NCBI GenBank assembly: GCA_036897445.1
Contig: JAYMTL010000046.1
Location: forward strand, 58,519-122,518
Direction of reading: 5' to 3'
Source of the DNA: Pelargonium tetragonum
Lineage: Eukaryota > Streptophyta > Magnoliopsida > Geraniales > Geraniaceae
DNA: 64,000 bases
Part shown: positions 1-10,138 of the stretch, in pieces
How positions within the stretch are numbered: position 1 is the first letter of the stretch
Layout of the letters: each line of letters starts with the position of its first letter
Position numbers and translations under genes: made by a program
The notes under the pieces: generated by a model
The model's database searches: none
What the model was told of the DNA's origin: nothing
The model's input: only the letters and a program-made list of their open reading frames with translations

Positions 1-776
1 ATTATGATTATGCTTGCAGTTTCATTTCAAAAAGGACCCGCTAAAAAAATGAATCCACAACTATCCAGGATCACCAACTCGTTAAGAAAAGGGCCTTCTT
101 TGGGTTATAAAATTCTCATATCACTTTAACCTATTACTGCACATGGATTCTCTAGGGGGTATTCCATTGAAATTGAAAAAGAGTGATAATAAAAAGAAAA
201 AGGTGACTTTATTTATAAGCTAGACCCATATTTTATTAATAAGAGCTTGGATAACCTCTTAGGCTTGCTGTTTAAACTTAAAAGTTTAACGTCTACTAGA
301 AAGAGGATGAACCTATATAATTACTTCAATATTCCTTTAATGTAGTCTAACTCATAAATGCAAGGCTGTATTTCCTGCTAAAACAAAAAAACTACTGCAA
401 AAAAAGATTGGGAGGATAAAAAGTAATCCTGTCAAAGTATAACTATAAAACTGATCGGGAACAAATTAGACTTTATACGGCCCATAGAAAATCCCCGGTT
501 TAGAAATTTAGCAATTCCTAGAAGCTTTTTTTGCCAAGGTTACTTGAAAAAGACATGAAAAGGAAGTCTTCTACGCTCGTTATGCAACAGAAACCCTTAT
601 ATAAATTAATGAATGGATTTAGTAGCACCCTCCCTTGTTTTTTTTATTAAGAAGAGCCTACCATATAACATATAATTATTCCCGATACTGGTAGTTAAAC
701 TTCCCTTTTTGTACTAATAAACTATTCCTAGAGCTCCAACGCTCCCTTTTGGAGGAGCTATATGCTATATAATGAA

Positions 777-813
777 GGCAGGTAAGAAAATTCCTTGCTT
801 AAGGAAACCCCCT
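777..813 (+). repeat. Dispersed repeat R1, copy 1
   Basis: This segment begins GGCAGGTAA and contains TTGCTTAAGGAAAC. It matches 42625-42662 in the same orientation at about 34 of 38 positions, with one single-base insertion. A match of that length is very unlikely by chance. Its core TTGCTTAAGGAA is partly self-complementary around CTTAAG. No gene adjoins either copy, so the function is unknown. Confidence 0.7.
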
Positions 814-1121
814 CTTATCTTTCTTTGTAATACAACTTCTCCCTTGTAATAGATATTTCAATTTATTTAGGTATTTTACACTTAAACTCTTACTTTCACC
901 TACTACTCTTCTGTAGCTTCATAACCCAAATAGAGCTTGGACTCCTACTCTGTATCAGTATTTTATCTTCTTAACAGCTATACCTATAATCTTCTTCTAA
1001 CCTGTACTTCATTCCTCTTATTCAGCCTATTTTAGAGTTACTCTAGTAAGTATTTACAGTATAGTGAGGTAATAGAAATTTAATAAGTAATAGTAGAGTT
1101 GATAAGCTAGTCTTCCCAACT

Positions 1122-1140
1122 GCAGCGCCGCGGCGGGAGT
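1122..1140 (+). repeat. GC-rich box, shared with 39242
   Basis: GCAGCGCCGCGGCGGG is a strikingly GC-rich block in a roughly 35% GC background. Its first 11 bases (GCAGCGCCGCG) recur exactly at 39242-39252. The block is partly self-complementary (CCGCGG). It recalls the GC clusters scattered in some mitochondrial genomes, but that comparison is an inference. Confidence 0.5.
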
Positions 1141-2502
1141 GAGGAGTCTTCTAGATAGTACATACTCACTAGCCTTTTATTGACTTTTCTACACCTTTTT
1201 ACTGGACGGGAAACCCATGACTTTACTCTAGCTTAATTCGATTTCGGGTAGGGGTACATGAGTTAAGTGGGTCCGCAAGGAAAGACTAGAGCTCTTCCCT
1301 TTAGAGCAAAGGGGTACAGTAACTTGGGAATACGGAGGTTCTAATCGCAAAACACTACGAAATAAGTCAAAATAGAGTATCTACTAAAACCATCTATACT
1401 CAACCCTACCATATCCACTTATTAGACTTAGACGATAAAAGGGAATCCCAAGGGCTATAAAAAATTCTTTAAGGACCTCCATCCCTCTACTTTTAAATTA
1501 GAAACAGAAGTTACATCCTTTTTCTATATTCGACTACCAGAATAAGTAAGCAACAAGGAATGGATACTCCCGAACCTTCTTACCTTTTATTTAATATACC
1601 TGTTTTCTTATAACCAGTACTCCTTATGCTCTAGACCGATCGGATCCTCTTAGCCATACCTGATACCTTTCCTAGAAGCTGGGCTTGGAAACTTATCTTA
1701 AACTAAACAGGGAAATCCCCTAAACAACATGGAAAATACCCCGCGCTTTTACATTAATAAGAAAACCCGAGACTTCCTTTTGACTCTCCATTCTTAAGAG
1801 TCTTTATAAAGAGAAACTTCTCTAACACGGAAATTTCTCTCGAAAATCTTTTCTTTTACAAAACCTAGTTAATAGAGAGTTTCCGTTATATTAGAGTAGT
1901 TGTTTGTAGTAATTCTTATAGTTATATATAAATCGTTTTTAGATGCTATAGTAGCTATATTACTCTCTTCGTTCTTCTCGTTAAAGAGGAAATTCTAGTA
2001 TATAGAATAGTAAGTAGAAGATCCAGGACAAAGAAGCATGCACAGATAATCGAGCGGGTCTAACCATAAGTCGCTGAAGGAAGCTTGTCAAAACAAAAAG
2101 AAAGTGTCAGAATTGGATTAAGAGCTCCTGTAATAATTAGATGTATGCAATGAGTAGAAATGTATTATCCCTTCTAAAATGGAAGTGGTTGCCAACCGGT
2201 CTTCCTCTGTTTCGGGAAATTAAGAACTCTATCAAAAGCGTAATGATACCAGATAAGAAAAAGAAGAAACCAATTGACTTCCACTTAAGAATGTCTTTAT
2301 TTTGAAATGAGGAATGCAAAAACCAAAAAAGGAGAATCCAGAGCCAAAACTCTACGTGAATTTGCTAATTTTCTTGAATGAGACATTTTGTCCTTTTTTA
2401 TGTATTTTTAAGTTATAAGGGACATGCCTATTTTACCTACAAGCTTTCACATTTTACAGAAATTTAAGTAATTTTCAGACAGGCTCCTTGTATAAAGTTT
2501 TC

Positions 2503-2515
2503 GCAGGTAATAAAA
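2503..2515 (+). repeat. Partial copy of repeat R1
   Basis: GCAGGTAATAAAA is identical to the left part of the R1 copy at 42625, and the match ends after 13 bases. It may be a truncated copy. At this length in AT-rich sequence a coincidence is possible. Confidence 0.35.
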
Positions 2516-2910
2516 GCGGACTCCCTACTTCTAACATGTGCTACTTTGGGCTCTTTTAGAAAGTTCCGTTGAAAGAAATTCTATCTATATAAAGCATAAA
2601 TATAAGAATGCAAAATCTATCGGAATAAAAATCCCTTTAACGTAAATTAAAATCAGATCAGTAACAAAGAAGTTTCATTGTAATGTATTCTTAAAAGCGT
2701 TCTCTCTAAAGTGAGAATTGTTAGAATCCCTTGTAGTATAAGAATTTCTGCTAGCTTACCCTAGTAAGCCTCTTCATTAATTAGAATCTAATTTGTTCTA
2801 TTACTTTTGTGTTATAAAAAACCTTGCGACTCTGCAAGCCGCCCAAGAAAGTTTCTTACTAGCTTTCAAACTCAAGGGACTCTTACATAAAGAACCCTGG
2901 ATTCCTTTTT

Positions 2911-2917
2911 GGGTCCC
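2911..2917. repeat. G3/C3 dyad GGGTCCC
   Basis: One member of the dispersed G-run/C-run dyad class, here GGGTCCC preceded by a T-run. A second weak GG-CC pair (CCTGGATTCC) lies just upstream. Confidence 0.5.
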
Positions 2918-3933
2918 ACTTAGAAATCTACGAAATGCAATGGTTAAAAATACAGGACTAGTCAAAACTTCGTTATAATATAGACTATGGTTTATATAAT
3001 AAATGGGTTACATTTGCTACGCTTTTCTTTTATGAAGCTTCAATGCTTTGTTATAGTTAATTGGTCTAACTAAGGGTTTCTCTTAATCTTAGCCAAATAT
3101 TTTATACAGATGAAACCGAGTATTGGGTCCAAGAAATACTAAAAAATGAAGGTTTGCTAGGACTTTCTAATCGAGAAAGAAATTTTTTATAAAAAAAGAA
3201 GCCTTTCGCATTTAATTATATCCTATAGGGTGGGGTTTTCCCGGGCTCCTTAAAATATTTTATTTGAATTTTTAACGGAGTGTATTTCCAACATTGTGTA
3301 ATAAACGGCGTATTCTTGTGGTATTCCTAAGACTATAAGCCTTTAAAATTCAATACAGTATATTCTCTTCTCAGTCGATTTAAAAGATCCCGATATGAGC
3401 CATGATATTTCTCCTTGTAAGGTAAATAGCATCTCAAGTAGATTTTCCAAGAAGACTAAGTTTTCTTTATTTATATACCTATAGAGAACCTTATGAGTCC
3501 AAGATTCTCGTCGAGCTTTATCAACAGCGAAATATTTAAAGAACCTAGACCCAAGAGCAGCCCCTATCATTTTTTGGGTTAACACCTACGCAAACAAGAT
3601 TCTATAACGAGTAAACCCGGAATGGGTAAGCGCATAAAAGCGTGTCGACCCGAAAGTTTTGAGTAAAGAGCATGCCCTAAAGCGCCCCCTTTGAAAAGGA
3701 GTAGGAAATTCTGTTTTGAAATCCCAATTAAGTTACTTGTATGACAATGCTTTTAGAATGAAGCTCAGAATGTGCTATTTCGTTTTTGTTATCTTGAAGA
3801 TTTACCATGAAACTCTCTTAACTTTAATTATTTAATTATAGAGTCTAAGGTTCTACTAGAAGACTGGGTTAAATTTCAATAAAGAAAAGATACTAAAGGC
3901 AAATCGGGAGCGATTAGGTATCCCTCTTTGTTC

Positions 3934-4018
3934 CGGGTGAAGAGAGATTCGAACTCCCGGTATTTTGCAATACTTTGGTTTTCAAGACCAACTCTATAAA
4001 CCGCTCAGACATCCACCC
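3934..4018 (-). tRNA. trnS-UGA: tRNA-Ser(UGA)
   Basis: A complete class II serine tRNA read on the minus strand. The acceptor stem GGGTGGA pairs with TTCACCC (one G-U), followed by discriminator G. The anticodon loop is CTTGAAA, with anticodon UGA encoded opposite 3982-3984, on the stem TTGGT/ACCAA. The long variable arm is GTATTGCAAAATAC. The T-arm, with stem GGGAG/CTCTC holding one internal mismatch-prone pair, carries the usual TTCGAAT loop. No CCA is encoded, as expected for an organelle. The D-arm (TGTCTGAGCGGT) and variable arm closely resemble land-plant mitochondrial trnS(UGA). It lies 42 bp downstream of trnK on the same strand, so the two may share a transcript. It should decode UCN serine codons. 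Confidence 0.95.
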
Positions 4019-4060
4019 ACCATCAACGGATTTCATTACTAACAAGAAAGAAGAATTGCT
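4019..4060 (-). other. trnK-trnS spacer
   Basis: These 42 bases separate the two co-oriented tRNA genes. No hairpin or promoter-like sequence is evident. Release of both tRNAs from one precursor by RNase P and RNase Z is the simple expectation from organelle biology. Confidence 0.6.
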
Positions 4061-4134
4061 TGGGTATAGCAGGATTTGAACCCGCGGCCATTAGATTAAA
4101 AGTCCAATGCTCTACCGAACTGAGCTATACACCC
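4061..4134 (-). tRNA. trnK-UUU: tRNA-Lys(UUU)
   Basis: A complete lysine tRNA on the minus strand. The acceptor stem GGGTGTA pairs with TATACCC (one G-U), with discriminator A. The D-arm is AGCTCAGTTCGGTAGAGC. The anticodon stem TTGGA/TCTAA holds the loop CTTTTAA, with UUU encoded opposite 4098-4100. The T-arm GCGGG/CCTGC holds TTCAAAT. There is no intron, whereas plastid trnK normally carries the matK intron, so this favours a mitochondrial over a plastid origin. The sequence is very close to land-plant mitochondrial trnK(UUU), with a few extra changes in the stems that keep pairing. Confidence 0.96.
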
Positions 4135-5282
4135 TTGAATAGGAGCTTCCCTCTCCTAGAAGGTAGTAGAACTTAAATGTTATCTTTTTATGTGATTCTT
4201 TTGTCTGAAAATTCATTAAAAATTCCCCTTTGCATAACTAACAATTCTTGTAAAAACTTATAAGGATACTTCTCATTAACTAATATTCATCTTCGACAAA
4301 AAGGTTTCTTTCTTTATAGTTGCATTTCACTTTACGAAGGATATTAAAATAGGTATCCGTAAAGGATCTGTGCCTAGCCAACCTACAATATTATATGTAA
4401 GATATATGTAAGAAAAAAGCAAATGTATGTTGATAGGCGGGGTTCGGGGGTCCTATTACATAAAATGAAGTTTTTGTTTTGTAAAGACTACTTCATTTTA
4501 TAAAACAAGACACTATACAAAAAATATGGTTTATGGAATTTAGCTTGAGCTCTCGATTTTCAGAGATAAATTATCATTAACCCTAGCGGTTCGGAAACAC
4601 CTTATGAAAACTTGTTAATAACCCACTTTTTTTGTAGCAGATAATGATATATTCTATTATTTTAAGCAAAACCTTTTTTATAAAGGAAATCAAAAAGCTC
4701 TAGTGAACGGACAAAGAAATTCCTAGAGAAATGAGATTCTAATTTAAATTACCAAGAGAAAAAGAAAAAAGGGGATTTTACCTGGGTAGATATACTAAAA
4801 AGCAACAAGTTAGTTGACGCAAGTACCTCCATTCTGGCTTTATTATTCTATTGTGAGACAAGCTAAGAATTTTCTATTTCCCATAAAAGCCATCTATACT
4901 AGTACTTCGAGATAATATTAAATTATGTAACTTTGAATTTGAGTCTATATTTCTGTACCCCTGGAAAAAAGCTTTTTTTATTTAATATGACTATTAGGAG
5001 TTGTAATTTAGTATCAGTAAAGGCAGAATAATTTCAAATACAGAAGGCCTTATTTTATCCACTAAAGGCTAGCAAGGTAGTAATACTAAATTTCTACTAT
5101 TTATAAGCTTAGGCGTACCCCTGCATTGTCATGCCTATACGGATCGAAGGAATAGAAAGGATTGCCCCTTCAACTGGGATAAGAATTTCTTCCCCTGTGT
5201 TTGAATTTATTCTCAATTGTTTTTGTCAACCTAGGTGAAACCTGAAAAAACAAGAAGTTAATAAATAGATTTTATCTACTGA
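4135..5282. other. Non-coding spacer upstream of trnK
   Basis: No open frame of note. The interval contains the perfect 12-bp inverted repeat at 4460-4501 and a G-rich block just before it (GGGGGTCC, 4446-4453). I see no CRTAAGAGA-type promoter motif in the first 100 bases upstream of trnK on the minus strand. Confidence 0.6.
4460..4501. repeat. 12-bp perfect inverted repeat (hairpin)
   Basis: ATAAAATGAAGT at 4460-4471 is the exact reverse complement of 4490-4501, leaving an 18-base loop. It could form a stem-loop in RNA from either strand. It lies about 330 bases upstream of trnK and directly after the G-rich block GGGGGTCC. Organelle transcripts often use such stems as 3'-end stabilisers, but no coding gene abuts this one and the stem is AT-rich, so a role is not established. 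Confidence 0.6.
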
Positions 5283-5689
5283 TTAAGCATAGGAGAGCTT
5301 ACTAAATATTAAAGGGTATTCTTTTACTGTAGTTTAATCAAGCTAATAATACTTACTTTTATCAATCTAAATTTCACTAGACTTTTTTTATACTCCTAGC
5401 TACAGGAACTGGCCCCAAAGTCTTCTTTTTTCTTTGCCCCACTCTCATTCAGGTACAGGTTTCGCGGAAGTTTTCTAGTTAGCAGGAGGGCCAATTTTGG
5501 GATTAAAAAACCAAATTTCTATTTATAAGTAAGGAATCTACTACCCTATTTTCTTTCTTAAGTAAGTAAAACCGAGCGGGATCGCCTTAGGTTTCCCTTT
5601 TAGTAAGTTAGTAAGAAGGTTATGTCCTTTAGTTTGCCTTACTATTCGTTCTATCCTTGTTTAGGAGTTGGAGTTATTATACTTTATTA

Positions 5690-5760
5690 GGAGCTATAGC
5701 TGGATCATTAGGACTAGGGGAGCTGTACTATACTTATGGGGAGTACCTGTTGCTATTGTA
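5690..5760 (+). repeat. Island repeat, unit A
   Basis: This unit begins GGAGCTATAGCTGG and ends CCTGTTGCTATTGTA. It resembles unit B at 6068-6135 (GGAGCTATACTTTGG ... GAGCTATTGTA) with internal gaps, and more loosely 56105-56200. In one frame both A and B encode GAI followed by a Tyr/Leu/Glu-rich stretch, so the resemblance is visible in protein as well as DNA. The copies are too diverged for their age or direction of copying to be stated. Confidence 0.4.
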
Positions 5761-6067
5761 GCTTGTGTAGTTACTGTACTACTTGTCTTATGGGTTACTT
5801 AATTGTATATTTGTATTAGATGTATTAGAGTTATAGTATTAATATAATACTGTATTGGTTACTTATTAGATATTATAATATATTGTATAGTTGGATGGCA
5901 CTACTACTTGCTTAAGCGGTATTCCTCAATTTGTGTTTATCATTTATTTAAGAGGAACGGAAGCAGGAGAAGGAACAAGGAAGCAACTGGAGCTTTACCT
6001 TGTATTATAGGAGTTTTTTGGGGATTAAGCAAGAGAGAAGGAGCAGCAACAGTATTATAATGTAGTA

Positions 6068-6135
6068 GGAGCTATACTTTGGGAGCTAGGCCTGTTGTAT
6101 TTGTCTTATGAGGGATACCTAGAGCTATTGTATTA
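6068..6135 (+). repeat. Island repeat, unit B
   Basis: Diverged copy of unit A in the same orientation, about 380 bases downstream. It shares the opening GGAGCTATA, the middle CTTATG and GGATACCT, and the closing GAGCTATTGTA. It contains the only TGA of island 1. Confidence 0.4.
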
Positions 6136-6422
6136 CTCTAGATATTAAGGTTTTTACTTATTAGTATTAGATATGTCCTTTATTTAGCAGTTATAGATAG
6201 TATAAGAGATAAAGAGAATAGTTATAATAGTCTGTATAGATAGTTTCTTATACTAAATAGTATATTATATTAAGCAATTAAGTATAGTTATTAAAGGAGT
6301 AAGGAGTTAGTTAATAGAGAGTCCTAGTTGTTTAAGGATAAGACCTCCTCCCTTTGCTGTTAGAGGGTTGTGCCTTATAAATAAGTAGGATAGAATATAA
6401 AGTTATTTGTATAGACAGTACT

Positions 6423-7045
6423 TGAGATTAAGAATAAGAGTTATTGTGTAGTAAGTCATTTCATATCATACCTCTTGGCAGGTATTCTCCATTTAGAGAG
6501 GTTAGCTGCTTAACGAGACAAGTCGACAAGGAATGTTGAAAATGTAATAGGGGCCTTTAGCTTGTTGGAATTTAGTAAGAAAGAGAAGAAAAAGGAGATT
6601 TACTGATCTTACCTAAGAGGGGGGGGTTTGAACTACTGCATTCTAATTAAAGGCATTCCAGATAAGAATCTAAGAAATAAAGCGTTTGTTTGACTTGTGG
6701 CTGATTTGTATATTCCTGGGTTAAAGGTACTCTGTTTACGGTAAAGAATATAAGATTAAGAGAAGAAGGGTATCACAAGATAGAGATTCCTGTTATAGTT
6801 AAGAGTAAGCTACGGAAAACAAGGGATACAGAAAGTAGGTAGACATAAACAAAAAGGGCATATGAAACAGGCGGTCCTAATGTATAGGTAATGCAATTAA
6901 GAAACTTGCTTTTACACTTATCAAGGAGAGAGGAATCTGCCTTAAGACTAATACAACTAATAAGAAACCGTACCTTGGAATATCACTCCCTCTCTCTCTA
7001 ATACCTATACTACGTAATAAAGAAAGGAAGAGTCTACAGCTCTCC
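6423..7045 (+). pseudogene. Coding-like fragments, no intact frame
   Basis: Two consecutive stop-free stretches lie in different frames. The first, 6705-6839 (45 codons), includes LREEGYHKIEIPVIVKSKLR. The second, 6881-7045 (55 codons), begins CIGNAIKKLAFTLIKERG and includes NKKPYLGISLP. They have the charged and hydrophobic mix of real protein, and a single frameshift region near 6842-6880 would join them. I recognise no family. Each length is within chance expectation, so a broken gene is a suggestion only. The 15-bp dispersed motif at 6886-6900 lies inside the second stretch and encodes GNAIK. Confidence 0.2.
6886..6900 (+). repeat. 15-bp motif AGGTAATGYAATTAA, copy 1
   Basis: AGGTAATGCAATTAA, one of six exact copies (Y = C or T) in the window. 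The sequence after it (GAAACTTGC) resembles the copies at 30197 and 60358 only in being A-rich. It sits inside the coding-like tail of island 1. Confidence 0.75.
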
Positions 7046-7670
7046 TAAAGTAATACAATACTAGAATAGCTACAAAGAATACAGGGAATCTATGAGCGCA
7101 AGTCCCATACTTTGTAAGAGAGTGACGCAGTACGATATAGGTTCTAATCCCCACGTTTAAAAGGGAAATTTTAAAAAGAAAGGCTTATGATAAAATCCGA
7201 TTCTAGAGAGCCCGAGTTCCATCTACTCTGTGATAAAATCGAGGGAATCCTTTTGTCTTAGGACCTTAAAAGTTCCCGATAATTCACTAGAATTTAGTAT
7301 AGTAACCTATGATTTAAGAATTTAAGACAGGTTATAGTAGCTAAGATCGAGAGTCAAAAGCCTTTAAGAAAGGGAGGTATAAAGCTAGTACAAGTTCTCG
7401 GACTAAGTCATTTCTAAGTGACAAGGGAAGTAAGGAGGCCTGCTAAACTAACTAAGCAAGGAATTAAGAAATGAAAGTAAGTTTTGGGGCGAGAAAGGTT
7501 TCGAACAAATGCGGGTAGGGTTTTACAAGGTCAGTATCTGATATTTCAAGTTAACAGGAGAAATTTATGGCTAAGATAATTGTAGGTTATAAGAAAATGC
7601 AGTTACAGAAGATACAAATAAAGACCAGCTTCTAAGAAGAAGTTGTTATAGCATTGGGATAGGTATCAAG

Positions 7671-7685
7671 AAAAGGGGCCCTTTT
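7671..7685. repeat. G/C dyad AAAAGGGGCCCTTTT
   Basis: A 15-base near-perfect palindrome in which AAAAGGG and CCCTTTT flank one G. It is the longest clean example of the dispersed dyad class and shows its typical form, purines on the left and pyrimidines on the right. Confidence 0.6.
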
Positions 7686-10131
7686 AAGGTTAAGACCGGG
7701 ATTACGAAGGCTGTAGAAATACGAAGCCTTGCTGGAATAGGCGAAGCGAATAAGTAGAAGAGTTAAGTTACTTTTATTTACTTGTGCATGTGTCTAACTC
7801 AATGACTTTTAACAAAGTAAATTGGAAACTTTAGAATTTCCGGGAAAGGCTTAAGCGGAGTAAAAAAAGGAGGGGCTTCATAGGCTTTTGAGCTCCTTAT
7901 CTTACTTACTAAGAAGTTTATAAAACCAAGTATAACTAGCCAGGGTTTCTTGACCTCGAATTAGAAGCTAAAAGCCTCCCATTTTCCTTAACGAAGTCAG
8001 CTATCATCTAGAACAAAAATCCCGAGAAAAAGGGGAGTAAGGCTCTCTAACAAGTCTTTATCGCAATTCTTTTTTGTAAGGTTTTTAAAGAAGGGTTCCT
8101 CGAAGCTCTTTTACAAGGGGCAGGTTGAGTGCTTCCCTATGCATTTCTGAAGAATTTCTAGAGTCTAGAGATAAAGAAGAAGGACAAAAATCACTCTAAC
8201 TCTCCTACTTTAAACCAAGGTAAAGACTCCTAGCAACCGAATTAGTAAGTGATACCGATCTCATCGACAAAGGCTGCCGAGTACCTAACCTCAGTCCTTC
8301 CATATAGAGCTTTTCAGGCCCTTTCTTCACACCCATGAAGTTTATACCGTCCCGAACTCCTATCTGCAAAGCCTTGAGGCGCCTCAAAACAATGTCTCCA
8401 AGGTTTTTAGTAAACCTCCTTCCTTACTTTTTTTATTAAATATCCCCTTAAATACACAAATAAATAGAATTTTTAGAGTTTTTAAAATGCGTTTCAGTAT
8501 GCTATTTTTAACGTATTATGATCCGGGCCTAAGTTTCCTCAAGCAATAGAAGGGTTAGGATTTCCTTAGATTTTTGTAAGTTTGTACTTAAGTCTTTTTA
8601 GGAGAGTCTAGATCAGTAATTCACATGCAGTAAAAACTAATATTAATTAAGTCAAGCATCCTAGCGGCTCTCTTAAAATCCAGGATTCCCGTGAGAGTGA
8701 TTTTGAGAGATAGTTAAAAGGTTTAACTTAAATTACTTTAGAAAACGCAAGAAAAACCTTACACAAAACACAAAGCTCTCCTAGGACTTAAGTATTTCGG
8801 GTTTTCGTTATATAAGTATACAATCACTTTTTCAGAACAAGAAATCCAAGGTGCGAAAGCCCTTTCTTTTTTTATGTATAATTATCAAGACACTATCATA
8901 GGCCCCTCTTTTTAATTTAATTAAAACAAAACTTATAATATACGTCCACCCAATTCTTCCTATGAGCCCTGCAAGTTACCGAGAAAGGGAGAAAAAAGAG
9001 ATATATTTTAATATTTAAAACGATTATATTAACTCCAAGGCATTCCTACCCAATATTTTGCTAGTACTTATTAAGTTTGTAAACTTTTACAGAAAAAATC
9101 ATCTTTAGGAGTCTGCCTTGCCCTTTGATGAGGATAGAAAGAATATAACCCGAGTTCTAATGTTTATATAAATTGAGAAAGAGCGTAATCAAGGATTAAG
9201 GAAAGCTATCCATCCATTTGCCCTTTTCACTTTTTTGAACTAAGTGCTTCATATATATAAAGACTCTTGAAGAGTCCCTATGATCTGCACTAAAAGATTC
9301 CACTAAAGAACTTGATCCTGATTTCTTGAGTTGTAGGGTAATAAACGAACTTACTTTGATATAAGTAGGGTAATTGTATCTGCTTCGACTCTGAATAGAT
9401 GACACAAACAAAGAGTGCAAGCGAGAGTAAGAGGAGTCTTATGCGGGGTTTTTCCAAAGAAGTAAATAAAAAATCACTCTACAAGGCGGCTTCCCTAGTA
9501 AATTCAAGCTTCAATATCAAAATATCGAGAACAAAAAATAAGGTGTTCCTTACAAAGGAGAAGTATACACATGTAGGTATCTAACCCTAGAGGCATTCCT
9601 ATAAATAAAAGTCCTTTTCGGCTCTTATAGCTTGTTCGAAATTCATAACGACTTGCCTTGACACCTAAGAACTTTTTTAAGATAAGCCGAGTTTGAAGAG
9701 GGAACTTTCTATGGACTATGGATAAGGTTACTTTAGAACACGCAGCTGAGTGAGAATAGATTCACTAAACTAATAAGAAAGAACTTGGATATACTAGAAA
9801 ATGCAAAAAAAGGTAAAGGGTAAGGTTAAATCTAAGAAATACAGTACTATAAAGACTAAAACTACTCTATTATTTATTCAGACAAAGGTTCCAAAAGACT
9901 ATATCCTTTATTATTTATACAAATTTTACAAAGCATTCTTACAACGAAGGTTAAACTAGTTATGGATAACCTAGGCTACACTTGTTGACAAATTACCCTT
10001 TTAATAGAGACTGCACGGATTCACTTTGTTGCTAGAGAATCCAGAAGCCTTGGAACATACTCCGACACAATACCAAATAGCTAAAACTAGAACACATATC
10101 GAGTAGTTTCAATTTATAGTAGTCGAATTCA

Positions 10132-10138
10132 GGGGCCC
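10132..10138. repeat. G/C dyad GGGGCCC
   Basis: GGGGCCC followed by TT and preceded by GAATTCA. Member of the dispersed dyad class. Confidence 0.5.

Larger units (their letters stand above)
1..3933. other. Non-coding spacer, left end
   Basis: No recognisable gene on either strand. The longest start-to-stop frames are 60-80 codons, the length chance gives in AT-rich DNA, and none shows a motif I recognise. The stretch holds one copy of a 37-bp dispersed repeat (777-813), a partial copy (2503-2515), a GC-rich box (1122-1140) and a G3/C3 dyad (2911-2917). At about 860-1080 the texture changes to CTA/TAG-rich sequence with a single TGA. On the minus strand there, a short frame from an ATG at 1010-1012 runs 14 codons to a TAA at 971-973. 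Confidence 0.7.
5283..6422 (+). other. Island 1: TAG-rich, TGA-free segment
   Basis: In these 1,140 bases I find a single TGA on the plus strand in any frame (6109-6111). About 20 would be expected at this composition, while TAG, TAA and CTA are abundant. From about 5690 on, the texture is unlike the surroundings, with dense GTA, TAG, CTA and GAG words and few A- or T-runs. In the frame starting at 5690 the translation reads like a hydrophobic protein (GAIAGSLGLGELYYTYGEYL) but meets TAG and TAA repeatedly. A related block recurs at about 6068. This could be decayed coding DNA or a simple-sequence expansion. I cannot assign it. Confidence 0.5.

Noticed and set aside
5690-5800. Resemblance of ELYY...LLLQLV in island 1 to part of mitochondrial CcmB
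   Set aside because: Only a few hydrophobic residues agree, the glutamine comes from a TAG, and the residues on either side do not match CcmB.
5246-6628. A gene using TAA and TAG as glutamine (461 TGA-free codons in one frame)
   Set aside because: TGA is missing from all three frames of the strand, not just one, so composition explains most of it. TAA/TAG density is near random and no domain is recognisable. Kept only as a testable alternative in the findings.
7084-7155. Sequence with GAGCGCA, TTTGTAA and GGTTCTAATCC suggesting a tRNA
   Set aside because: The anticodon stem has alternating mismatches and the acceptor strands do not pair.
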